From assembly GCF_020216885.1 (NCBI RefSeq), contig NZ_JAIWON010000112.1, positions 1 through 15,094 on the forward strand: a DNA stretch of 15,094 nucleotides, in the 5' to 3' direction. A program made the translations under genes and the position numbers. The notes beneath the pieces were generated by a model. The model made no database searches. It had not been told where the DNA came from and worked only from the letters and a program-made list of their open reading frames with translations. The stretch is from Zymomonas sp. (lineage in GTDB: Bacteria > Pseudomonadota > Alphaproteobacteria > Sphingomonadales > Sphingomonadaceae). Positions 7,118-15,094 of this stretch are shown here, one piece after another (positions within the stretch are counted from its first letter, which is position 1; each line of letters begins with the position of its first letter).

Positions 7118-7324
7118 TCATGTGTTTTGAGTATTCTCCATTTTTTCTTTTGGGTCTCTGAGTTTATCTTCGATATCTTTATCCATAGTGATATGGATCA
7201 ATGCGAAATTTATATATTCTATGATATTTTTGAAGTCAGAAGGGGATAAATCAGATATAGTTTTTTAGGAAATATCAATATTTAATTCTGTCGCCTCTTC
7301 AGGCGAGACATATGGGAAATCCAT
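7118..7324 (-). pseudogene. Small orphan gene interrupted by an in-frame TAA
   Basis: On the minus strand an ATG at 7324, preceded by a strong AAGAAGG ribosome site, opens MDFPYVSPEEATELNIDIS. It then meets TAA at 7265-7267. The same frame continues with protein-like sequence (KTISDLSPSDFKNIIEYIN, FALIHITMDKDIEDKL, RDPKEKMENTQNT) to a TGA at 7118-7120, 68 codons in total. Both halves are acidic, helix-prone and well mixed, so I read it as one small gene killed by a nonsense mutation, or possibly a real 19-codon peptide gene with a non-coding tail. No family is recognised. It lies just left of the insertion sequence, whose right-hand end is 1 kb away, and is convergent with the TorF gene. A sequencing error at 7265-7267 would also explain it. 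Confidence 0.4.
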
Positions 7325-7400
7325 ACCTTCTTCTTATTTTTTTGAAATATATAGAAGCTGACTTAATTTCATTAAAAATTCCTTTTACTACAATATCTTA

Positions 7401-7415
7401 GAGCCTGATCCGAAA
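7401..7415 (+). repeat. Left terminal inverted repeat of the IS
   Basis: GAGCCTGATCCGAAA, exact inverse of 8317-8331; including the flanking TA the match spans 17 bp. Confidence 0.95.
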
Positions 7416-7464
7416 GTGTTCGAACAATAGCCGTATGTTAAGCTTCATCTATCTTTGAGAAGAG

Positions 7465-8311
7465 ATGGAGAGAATGATGACATGGACAGGAATTGCCCGC
7501 CGCGAGCATAACCGAGAAGGTCTGCGTTATCCATCAGATATAACAGAGGTGGAATGGACATTGATCGTGCCATTCGTCCCCGTAGCCAGACGGGGTGGTC
7601 GCCCCCGTAGGAAGATGTGCCCGAAGTGTTCAACGCGATACTCTACATGGCCTCAGCCGGTTGTGCGTAGCGTCTGCCATCGAAAGGCTTTCCAGCGGTC
7701 TCGACCATCAGGCGCTATTTCTACGCTTGGCGTAATGCCAGACGGTTCGAAGTGATAAATACGGTGTTGGTCATGAGCCTGCGTGAGATTGAAGGGCGAG
7801 AAGCCTCCCCGAGCGCAGGCGTAATTGACAGCCAGTCGGCAAAAACCACAGAAAGCGGCGGAATTTCGGGCTATGATGCAGAAAAAAAGGTCAAAGGCCG
7901 CAAACGTCATATCATGACTGATACATGCGGTTTCCTGATCTTTCTTCTAGTCTATGCTGCTAACAGACAGGATCGTGATGCGGCTGTTGCTGTCCTGCTG
8001 GCAATACGCAAACGCTTCCCTTGGCTACGCCATATCTTCGCTGATGGCGGCATGCTGGCGACAAATTGTGATCCTCGCTCGCATCTATAAGAAAATGGAC
8101 TGTTGAAATCATCAGGAGGTCAGATACGGCTAAAGGCTTTCAAGATCCTGCCGCACAGATGGGTCGTTGGACGGACATTTGCTTGGCTAGAACGTTGTAG
8201 GCGGCTCGCAAAAGATTGGGGGAAAAATCCATCGCCTCTTCAACCGCATGGATAATAATCGCCTCCATCCGAGTAATCATACGACGCACTGCAAAGTATT
8301 GTTATGCTTGA
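7465..8311 (+). pseudogene. IS5-family DDE transposase, multiply frameshifted
   Basis: The N-terminal part reads MTWTGIARREHNREGLRYPS, typical of IS427-group transposases (ATG at 7477; in-frame ATGs at 7465 and 7474 are possible). After GGRPRR a 1-bp loss near 7609-7613 shifts the frame. The next frame (VFNAILYMASAGCA) is stopped by TAG at 7668-7670, probably a former TGG. The catalytic part follows: VIDSQSAKTTESGG with the first DDE Asp, KGRKRHIMTDTCGFL, and HIFADGG with the second. A further 1-bp loss at about 8051, TGA at 8069-8071 (former CGA), an extra T near 8138-8140 and another shift near 8215-8228 follow. The C-terminal RWVVGRTFAWLERCRRLAKDW containing the Glu, and RRTAKYCYA, can still be read. 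With at least four frameshifts and two nonsense codons, one programmed frameshift cannot rescue it. Confidence 0.93.
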
Positions 8312-8316
8312 AAAAA

Positions 8317-8331
8317 TTTCGGATCAGGCTC
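8317..8331 (-). repeat. Right terminal inverted repeat of the IS
   Basis: TTTCGGATCAGGCTC, exact reverse complement of the left end 7401-7415. Confidence 0.95.
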
Positions 8332-8374
8332 TAAAAAACACTTCTTGCACTTAAAAAAGTTATGCAAAGTTGAA

Positions 8375-8417
8375 TAAAAACACAAAGAGCGACTATCGAA
8401 TAAGTCGAAAGTCGCTC
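8375..8417 (-). terminator. Terminator of the atp operon
   Basis: On the minus strand GAGCGACT (8410-8417) pairs perfectly with AGTCGCTC (8387-8394), followed by TTTGTGTTTTT. It lies about 40 nt past the atpC stop codon and 44 bp from the IS end, so the IS inserted outside the operon transcript. Confidence 0.8.
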
Positions 8418-8459
8418 AATCTGTTTTTATTTAGGCTGAAAAGAAGACAGCTAATAGAA

Positions 8460-8726
8460 TTAGTTTTCTTCCTTGGCTTCTTCTGCAAGGATAATCAGCC
8501 CTTTTTCGTTGATTTCAGCAAAGCCACCAGAAATATGAAACTTTGTTTCGATCTGATGTTCACTGCTATAAATAGCTACTTCGCCATCCCGGATAGCTGT
8601 CATGGTAGGCATATGACCTGCCATAACACCAAGATCGCCCTCGGTTCCGGGAACAACGACCATAAAAGCATCGCCGGAACGGGCAAGACGTGAAGGTGTT
8701 ACCAGTTCATAATGAAGCTCAGCCAT
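8460..8726 (-). CDS. atpC: F1 ATP synthase epsilon subunit, short form
   Basis: This 88-residue protein starts MAELHYELVTPSRLARSGDA and contains the conserved VVVPGTEGDLGVMAGHMP and HISGGFAEINEKGLIILAE. These cover only the N-terminal beta-sandwich domain. E. coli epsilon has 139 residues, including a C-terminal helical hairpin that can inhibit the enzyme. That hairpin is absent here, and the protein ends EEAKEEN. Short epsilon subunits are normal in sphingomonads. The epsilon domain joins the gamma rotor to the c-ring in the membrane-bound complex. It is last in the operon, 59 bp after atpD, with GAGGAAGA directly before the ATG. A stable hairpin precedes that ribosome site. Confidence 0.95.
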   Translation of the reverse strand: MAELHYELVTPSRLARSGDAFMVVVPGTEGDLGVMAGHMPTMTAIRDGEVAIYSSEHQIETKFHISGGFAEINEKGLIILAEEAKEEN

Positions 8727-8741
8727 TCTTCCTCACTATCT

Positions 8742-8769
8742 CCGCCTCTTTCTATACAGAAAGAGGCGG
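8742..8769. other. Perfect 11-bp hairpin in the atpD-atpC spacer
   Basis: CCGCCTCTTTC (8742-8752) and GAAAGAGGCGG (8759-8769) are perfect inverted copies with a 6-nt loop. On the plus strand TTTTATTTTT follows, giving the look of an intrinsic terminator for antisense transcripts. On the operon (minus) strand the hairpin follows an A-tract and ends about 15 nt before the atpC start, next to its ribosome site. It could tune epsilon expression or mark an mRNA processing site. Confidence 0.75.
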
Positions 8770-8785
8770 TTTTATTTTTCAGCAA

Positions 8786-10264
<1,479 letters not shown>

Positions 10265-10268
10265 TTAA

Positions 10269-11165
10269 TTACAACGCTTCTGCGCCCGAAATAATTTCGA
10301 CCAATTCAGTCGTAATCGCCGCCTGACGCAAACGGTTATACTGAATAGACAGTTTAGAAATCATTTCACCGGCATTACGGGTGGAATTTTCCATGGCCGA
10401 CATACGGCTACCTTGTTCGGACGTCGCATTTTCAAGCATAGCCTGATAAATAGCAACGGCGATACTACGGGGCAGCAAAGTCGACAAAATGGTTTCTTCA
10501 TCAGGTTCGAATTCAATCGCACCAGAAGAAGCATCATTGGCTGCAGCCTGATTTTTCGTATCATCACTTTCAGGTGCCGCAGGGATAATCTGCGTTTCTG
10601 TCGGTACTTGTGACAGCACCGAGTGATAATGCGAAAAGAACAGATGGGCGACGTCAAATTCACCCGCATTAAAACGCTGGATTAAATCCTGAGCGATTTT
10701 CTGCGCATTTTCGAAAGTAACCGGCGAAGTCTCTTCACGTTTCGTTTCGTGAACAGTCTTGCCAGGGAAATTATTACGAATTACCGGCGCATTTTTAATA
10801 CCGATAACATAGAATTGAACGGTTTTACCCGCCGCTTCCAACGCCAAAGCCCGATCCCGAGCCTGACGGTAAATATTGGCATTAAAACCACCGCATAAGC
10901 CGGCGTCAGAAGACGTGACAATCAACAAATGCGTCTGGTCTTTGCCGCGCCCGTTTAACAAGGGCAAAGCATTAGGCGTTCCGGCTGCTCTCGCAGCCAG
11001 TAACGACATAACTTGCGCCATTCGCTTTGCATAAGGACGAGCTGCTGCAAGACGACTTTCTGCCCGCCGAAGCTTGGCAGAAGCCACCATTTGCATAGCC
11101 CGAGTGATCTTACTGATCGACTTAATCGAACTGACGCGCGTTTTTAAACTTTTCAGGCTGGGCAT
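10269..11165 (-). CDS. atpG: F1 ATP synthase gamma subunit (central rotor)
   Basis: This 298-residue protein begins MPSLKSLKTRVSSIKSISKI, the N-terminal coiled-coil helix, and ends with the partner helix NRLRQAAITTELVEIISGAE. The middle has SDAGLCGGFNANIYRQA, conserved in gamma subunits. A stretch rich in Asp, Ala, Ser and Glu at about residues 194-220 is a variable insertion, as in many alphaproteobacterial gamma subunits. Gamma rotates inside the alpha/beta hexamer and transmits torque from the c-ring. The ATG at 11165 has AGGAG and GGGGA upstream. It lies 33 bp after atpA and 28 bp before atpD. Confidence 0.98.
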   Translation of the reverse strand: MPSLKSLKTRVSSIKSISKITRAMQMVASAKLRRAESRLAAARPYAKRMAQVMSLLAARAAGTPNALPLLNGRGKDQTHLLIVTSSDAGLCGGFNANIYRQARDRALALEAAGKTVQFYVIGIKNAPVIRNNFPGKTVHETKREETSPVTFENAQKIAQDLIQRFNAGEFDVAHLFFSHYHSVLSQVPTETQIIPAAPESDDTKNQAAANDASSGAIEFEPDEETILSTLLPRSIAVAIYQAMLENATSEQGSRMSAMENSTRNAGEMISKLSIQYNRLRQAAITTELVEIISGAEAL

Positions 11166-11198
11166 AGTGTCCCCACTCCTGTCATTGACACATCAGAA

Positions 11199-12728
11199 TT
11201 AGGCGAAAATTTTGGCAAAGTTATCAAGCGCAGCCGTCAACTTCGACTTGGTTTCGTCAGAGAAGTCGCCCGTCTCACGGATCGTCGCCAGCAAGTCGTT
11301 ATGGCTTGAGCGCATATAGCTCAGCATAGCTTCCTCATAGCGGTTAACGTCCGAGACTTCGATACCATCGATATAGCCGTTGGTGCCCGCAAAAAGGGAA
11401 ACAACCTGCTCTTCAAATGGCATCGGATGGAACTGCGGCTGCTTCAAAAGTTCAGTCAAACGCTTACCACGATTGAGCAACTTTTGGGTGGACGCATCAA
11501 GGTCAGAACCGAACTGAGCGAAAGCCGCCATTTCGCGATACTGAGCCAATTCCAACTTGATAGAACCAGCCACCTTTTTCATGGCCTTGGTCTGCGCAGC
11601 AGAACCCACACGGCTCACGGAAAGACCGACGTTAATAGCAGGGCGGATACCCTGATAGAACAAGTCGGTTTCAAGGAAGATCTGACCATCCGTAATCGAA
11701 ATCACGTTTGTCGGAATATAAGCAGAAACGTCACCGGCCTGGGTTTCAATGATCGGCAAAGCGGTCAAGGAACCAGCACCCATTTTGTCGCTCATCTTTG
11801 CCGCGCGTTCCAGCAAACGCGAATGCAAATAGAAAACGTCACCAGGATAAGCTTCACGGCCTGGCGGGCGGCGCAGCAACAAGGACATCTGACGATAAGC
11901 GACAGCCTGCTTGGAAAGATCGTCATAGACGATCAAAGCATGCTGTTTGTTGTCGCGGAAATATTCACCCATAGAGCAGGCTGAATAAGGAACCAGATAC
12001 TGAAGCGGAGCCGGTTCAGAAGCCGTAGCAGCTACGACGATCGAGTACTCCATGGCACCCATTTCTTCGAGCTGACGAACAATCTGAGCAACGGTCGAAC
12101 GTTTCTGACCAATCGCAACATAGATACAAAACAGCTTCTTGGTATCGTCGCTGCCACCATTAACCTGTTTCTGGTTAATAAAGGCATCAATAGCAATAGC
12201 GGTTTTACCGGTTTGACGGTCACCAATGATCAATTCGCGCTGACCACGTCCAACTGGAACCAATGCGTCAAGGGCTTTAATACCCGTCTGCACGGCTTCA
12301 TGAACGGATTTACGCGGAATAATACCTGGAGCCATTTCCTCAGAACGACGGCGTAACTTAGCGTTGATGGGGCCTTTCCCGTCGATCGGGTTACCCAAGG
12401 CATCAACAACGCGTCCCAACAATTCCGGACCTACCGGAACGTCCACGATCTGACCAGTTCTGCGAACCGTATCGCCTTCACCAACTTCAAGATCGGAGCC
12501 AAAAATCACGACGCCGACGTTATCGGCCTCGAGGTTGAGGGCCATCCCCTGAACACCACTGGAGAAGGTAACCATTTCGCCGGCCTCGACTTTATCGAGA
12601 CCATATACGCGGGCGATACCATCGCCCACTGAAATCACCCGACCAACTTCGCTGACTTCGGCATCAGCACCAAAGCCTTCGATCTGTTCACGGATGACTT
12701 TTGAAATTTCTGCGGCGCGGATTTCCAT
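11199..12728 (-). CDS. atpA: F1 ATP synthase alpha subunit
   Basis: This 509-residue protein starts [20 protein letters not shown]. It has the non-catalytic-site P-loop GDRQTGKT at 169-176, [16 protein letters not shown], the [20 protein letters not shown] segment, and the VSRVGSAAQ region holding the arginine finger that acts on the beta active site. The length is the alphaproteobacterial norm. I chose the ATG at 12728, with AAGGG about 7 nt upstream. A GTG at 12734 would overlap the atpH stop. atpH ends only 2 bp before, so translation is probably coupled. Confidence 0.99.
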   Translation of the reverse strand: MEIRAAEISKVIREQIEGFGADAEVSEVGRVISVGDGIARVYGLDKVEAGEMVTFSSGVQGMALNLEADNVGVVIFGSDLEVGEGDTVRRTGQIVDVPVGPELLGRVVDALGNPIDGKGPINAKLRRRSEEMAPGIIPRKSVHEAVQTGIKALDALVPVGRGQRELIIGDRQTGKTAIAIDAFINQKQVNGGSDDTKKLFCIYVAIGQKRSTVAQIVRQLEEMGAMEYSIVVAATASEPAPLQYLVPYSACSMGEYFRDNKQHALIVYDDLSKQAVAYRQMSLLLRRPPGREAYPGDVFYLHSRLLERAAKMSDKMGAGSLTALPIIETQAGDVSAYIPTNVISITDGQIFLETDLFYQGIRPAINVGLSVSRVGSAAQTKAMKKVAGSIKLELAQYREMAAFAQFGSDLDASTQKLLNRGKRLTELLKQPQFHPMPFEEQVVSLFAGTNGYIDGIEVSDVNRYEEAMLSYMRSSHNDLLATIRETGDFSDETKSKLTAALDNFAKIFA

Positions 12729-12730
12729 AT

Positions 12731-13285
12731 TCACCCTTTCATCGCCTGTGCAAGCATATGCAGCTTGCTCCGAATCGATCCGTCAATCTGACGTGAACCA
12801 AGGCGAACAATCATCCCACCAAGAATGGAAGGATCAACCGTTGCGTTGATTTGCACATCAGCCTTAAGCTGTTCTTTAAGCCGAGCCGTCAGCGTCGACT
12901 TTTGTTCGTCAGATAAAGGATGAGCCGTAATAACATCGGCCACCTTTTCAGAACGAAGGTCAGCCACATATTGGCGATAGGCGCTCGCAATTTCAGGAAA
13001 AGCGCCCAGCCGCCCCTTAGCAGCCAACAGATTCAGAAATTTTGCCGTTAAATCATCAATCGCCAGCACAGGAACCAGTGCCGCGATAGCTTTTTCAACA
13101 TGTTTACGGGAAAAGATTTGATTATTTGCAAGCAGACGAAGTTCTTTTGCTTGAGCAAAAGCTTCATCGAATTTGCCGAGACTGGCAGCGACCGTGTCGA
13201 TCTGCCCTTTTTCCTGTGCAACCTCGAAAAGTGCCAGGGCATAACGGCCACCAAGGCTTGCTTGAATGCTGCCGGATATTTCCAT
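12731..13285 (-). CDS. atpH: F1 ATP synthase delta subunit
   Basis: This 184-residue protein starts [20 protein letters not shown], with the family GRYA-AL-E pattern, and has [20 protein letters not shown] and the C-terminal [20 protein letters not shown], the conserved end of OSCP/delta. It forms part of the peripheral stalk that holds alpha/beta still against the b subunits. It is the first gene of the operon atpHAGDC. The F0 genes are not adjacent, which matches the split arrangement usual in alphaproteobacteria. The ATG at 13285 is the only sensible start. Confidence 0.97.
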   Translation of the reverse strand: MEISGSIQASLGGRYALALFEVAQEKGQIDTVAASLGKFDEAFAQAKELRLLANNQIFSRKHVEKAIAALVPVLAIDDLTAKFLNLLAAKGRLGAFPEIASAYRQYVADLRSEKVADVITAHPLSDEQKSTLTARLKEQLKADVQINATVDPSILGGMIVRLGSRQIDGSIRSKLHMLAQAMKG

Positions 13286-13548
13286 GCGCCTGCCGTCCCC
13301 AGATTATAGATGCCTCACCCTGCATTCCGTCCCGGTTCGAAACAACCGGGGCGCACATAGGGCCACACTGGATATGCCGCATAGGCATACAAAACCGGCG
13401 AGAATAAAAGATAGAAACCCGAAGGCTTTTCAATCATTTTCACCAGTTATGATCCGCAGTTTAATTAGCAGGGGGGCGGATGGGATGCAAGGTAGCGCTA
13501 ACCGATTAGCGCAAATCGAAAATTCAAAAAAATCGATAAAATAAAGCA
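13286..13548 (-). promoter_or_regulatory. Leader/promoter region of the atp operon, with hairpins
   Basis: No gene is supported here; the promoter of atpHAGDC must lie in it. Visible elements are a perfect 7-bp hairpin CCCGGTT/AACCGGG with a 6-nt loop (13331-13350), a 5-bp hairpin ATGCC/GGCAT near 13373-13387, and a 6-bp one GCGCTA/TAGCGC (13495-13512). A weak minus-strand promoter could be TTGAAA (13428-13433), or TTGCAT with TAATTA 17 bp downstream, but neither is good. A 89-codon minus ORF (13433-13164) overlaps atpH out of frame and is rejected. Confidence 0.4.
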
Positions 13549-13592
13549 TGAAAAAACAAAAATGGCAAAAGAGGTTTTAGCCCCCTTCTGCC
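13549..13592 (-). terminator. Rho-independent terminator of mrp
   Basis: On the minus strand GGCAGAAGG (13584-13592) pairs, with one wobble and one bulge, with CCTCTTTTGCC (13564-13574). It is followed by ATTTTTGTTTTTTC. It separates mrp from the atp operon, so the two are probably separate transcription units. Confidence 0.7.
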
Positions 13593-13718
13593 AAAATACT
13601 GGCTATTATCAGAGACTTTTCAAGAAAAACCCGAAAAATCTCCGATAAAAACAAGAGAGCACATTTTTTTCTAAGGAAAAGCGCTGTTATTTTGTCTCAG
13701 CCTTGAAAAGCATAATTA

Positions 13719-14747
13719 TTACCCTTGTTGATCAACCCAAACACCGAGTCTTTCTGCTATCTTAGAAAAGGCAGCAGCAGCGCCTTCTGCCGAGTCTTTC
13801 AAACAGTCCCCAAGTTGGCCGGAATCAGCGGCCAAACGGATATTTAGACCTAATGGAATATATCCCCAAAAATCGATTCCCATATCTGTTGCCGCTAATT
13901 CAGCACCTCCGGCACCAAAAGGATCGGATATTTCACCACAATGAGGGCATTGATAACCGGCCATATTTTCAATCAGGCCGATGATAGGGGTTTCAGTTTT
14001 TCGGAACAAATCGACCGCTCTTTTTGCGTCAATCAACGCCATATCTTGAGGGGTTGAGATAATCAAAACGCCATCTGGCTTATGCTCTTTCACCATAGAA
14101 AGCTGAATATCACCGGTGCCGGGGGGCAAATCCACGATCAAGATGTCGCAGTCACTCCAGTCCGCCGCCATTAACTGATTAAAAGCGCCTGCAATTTTAG
14201 GACCCCGCCAAGCAATAGCCTGATTAGGATCAGCAATCTGCCCCATAGAAAGCATAATGACCCCATCTGAGGTTACAACGGGGCGCAACTGATCACCGAC
14301 AGCCGCAACAGATTGTTGTTTGGCTCCCATGAGTAACGCCTGTGAAGGGCCATAAATATCGGCATCAACCAAACCGACACGCCGCCCCCTTTGCTTTAAC
14401 AGTAAAGCCAGTGCTGCCGACAAGGTAGATTTTCCAACACCTCCCTTGCCGCTTGCAACCGCGATAATCTTGGGTTTTGGCTTGCTTAAGACAAAGGTAA
14501 AATATGTCTTAGCAACATAAGGATCTGCTTGGAATAAAGCTGATATTTGTTTTTCGAGAAGGACGCGCTGCTCTGCCGCCAGACCATTAGCTCGAATAAC
14601 AAAACGGGCATTCGACTCTTTTAATTCGGCAGCCATAAGCCGCTTGGACTCAATCAGAGTCTGGCTAGAAGCCGGGTCAGACACAGAACGTATTTTATCA
14701 AAGAGATAGGCTTCTTCAGAAGCGGCATTGCGGTCTTGGTCAGCCAT
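13719..14747 (-). CDS. mrp: Mrp/ApbC-type P-loop ATPase, iron-sulfur cluster carrier
   Basis: This 342-residue protein has a deviant Walker A GKGGVGKST at residues 100-108, VDADIYGPS at 128-135, IVDLPPGTGD at 204-213, and CPHC at 267-270, the Cys pair that bridges the Fe-S cluster in the dimer. Residues 1-95 are a divergent N-terminal domain, replacing the DUF59/MIP18 domain of longer Mrp proteins; its TFVLSKP leads into the ATPase. The family binds and delivers [4Fe-4S] clusters to apo-proteins in the cytosol. I chose the ATG at 14747; a TTG at 14750 is a less likely start. It is on the same strand as the atp genes but separated by 433 bp and a terminator. A 47-codon ORF ends 3 bp before its start. 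Confidence 0.95.
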   Translation of the reverse strand: MADQDRNAASEEAYLFDKIRSVSDPASSQTLIESKRLMAAELKESNARFVIRANGLAAEQRVLLEKQISALFQADPYVAKTYFTFVLSKPKPKIIAVASGKGGVGKSTLSAALALLLKQRGRRVGLVDADIYGPSQALLMGAKQQSVAAVGDQLRPVVTSDGVIMLSMGQIADPNQAIAWRGPKIAGAFNQLMAADWSDCDILIVDLPPGTGDIQLSMVKEHKPDGVLIISTPQDMALIDAKRAVDLFRKTETPIIGLIENMAGYQCPHCGEISDPFGAGGAELAATDMGIDFWGYIPLGLNIRLAADSGQLGDCLKDSAEGAAAAFSKIAERLGVWVDQQG

Positions 14748-14750
14748 CAA

Positions 14751-14894
14751 TCAACCTGAAATGAAAACAAAGAAGAATATATCTGGATTCAGTTTGGATA
14801 ATTCAGAAAATCTTGCCGAAAATATCGCAAACTTCATAAATTCAGGCGAATGATATATTCTAAATCCCACTCTTTTAAAGGGAATAAGCGCCAT
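14751..14894 (-). CDS. Possible 47-residue upstream ORF adjoining mrp
   Basis: An ATG at 14894 opens MALIPFKRVGFRIYHSPEFM, continues KFAIFSARFSELSKLNPDIF, and stops with TGA at 14751-14753, three bases before the mrp ATG (TGATTGATG). GGGA lies very close before the start codon, closer than is ideal. The peptide is basic and aromatic-rich with no known family. Such close spacing could couple translation to mrp, but a 48-codon frame in AT-rich DNA can also occur by chance. Nothing else is seen in 14895-15006. Confidence 0.2.
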   Translation of the reverse strand: MALIPFKRVGFRIYHSPEFMKFAIFSARFSELSKLNPDIFFFVFISG

Positions 14895-15006
14895 AATCCC
14901 AAGATCTTTTTTAATCCTATTGCACTCTGATATAGATACCTTAAAATTTCAATGTTTGGTCATTATCTTAATTACCCTATGGCATTTCTTTAAAGAAGAA
15001 GGGATT

Positions 15007-15094
15007 TTATTTTATATAATAATTGTAAAATTCTGGGAAAAAGTGACCAATATCCGCAATATCATTCAAAAAAGGTTCAGCTATTATTTTCCTA
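15007..15094 (-). CDS. Possible C-terminal end of an unidentified gene, cut by the right edge
   Basis: The minus frame from the edge reads RKIIAEPFLNDIADIGHFFP then EFYNYYIK and a TAA at 15007-15009. The mix of residues looks like a real protein end. It is too short to identify, and in AT-rich DNA a 28-codon open stretch may be chance. If real, it is the gene upstream of mrp on the same strand. Confidence 0.3.
   Translation of the reverse strand, partial: RKIIAEPFLNDIADIGHFFPEFYNYYIK

Larger units (their letters stand above)
7401..8331 (+). mobile_element. IS5-family insertion sequence (IS427-like), decayed
   Basis: The 931-bp element is bounded by perfect 15-bp terminal inverted repeats (GAGCCTGATCCGAAA at 7401-7415, its reverse complement at 8317-8331). 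It is flanked by TA on both sides (7399-7400, 8332-8333), which fits a TA target duplication or, with the neighbouring bases, the CTAG/YTAR-like preference of this group. It contains one transposase frame, now destroyed. It sits between the atpC terminator and the small orphan gene, so it broke no obvious coding sequence. It cannot move by itself but its ends look usable in trans. Confidence 0.92.

Noticed and set aside
7465..8311. Programmed frameshifting making a functional IS transposase from two ORFs
   Set aside because: IS5-group elements can use one frameshift, but here there are several shifts plus TAG and TGA codons, so the gene is dead.
13164..13433. 89-codon minus-strand ORF before and into atpH
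   Set aside because: It overlaps atpH out of frame and has no coding character.

Overview
The window looks like a chromosomal piece of an alphaproteobacterium, most probably Zymomonas mobilis or a very close relative. This is inferred from protein recognition, not from a search. The F1 ATPase genes stand alone as atpHAGDC without F0 genes, as is usual in alphaproteobacteria. The response regulator matches DivK. HslV carries a short propeptide before its catalytic Thr. The epsilon subunit is the short sphingomonad type. The DNA is nonetheless rather AT-rich, with long AT-rich gaps, which fits Zymomonas better than other Sphingomonadales.

Left region (1-3000): the window opens inside a large minus-strand gene for a repetitive Ig-like surface protein. 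Its N-terminal 451 codons are present: a BapA-type prefix domain, a Gly/Ala-rich segment and the first Ig-like repeats, with a 312-bp repeat unit. Then come a RidA-family deaminase (minus), the DivK-type response regulator (plus) and ribosomal protein L33 (minus). A GC-rich structured stretch lies between divK and rpmG.

Middle region (3000-7400): the ATP-dependent protease operon hslV-hslU (minus) has a good candidate heat-shock (sigma-32-like) promoter. It is followed by a possible small lipoprotein-like ORF, the nucleoid protein HU (plus) with a strong terminator, and a TorF-family putative outer-membrane porin (plus). A small minus-strand gene with an in-frame stop codon follows.

Right region (7400-15094): a 931-bp IS5-family insertion sequence has perfect 15-bp terminal inverted repeats, but its transposase has at least four frameshifts and two nonsense codons. 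To its right lies the minus-strand F1 operon atpH-atpA-atpG-atpD-atpC, with tight spacing, a terminator after atpC and a perfect 11-bp hairpin between atpD and atpC. Upstream of it is the Mrp/ApbC iron-sulfur carrier ATPase with its own terminator. The right edge holds a 47-codon ORF just ahead of mrp and what may be the tail of another minus-strand gene.

Most of the window is housekeeping (ATP synthesis, proteolysis, translation, nucleoid, Fe-S assembly). Accessory content is limited to the adhesin, the dead IS and the small orphan ORFs. I see no CRISPR array, tRNA or rRNA, and no convincing new multi-gene system.
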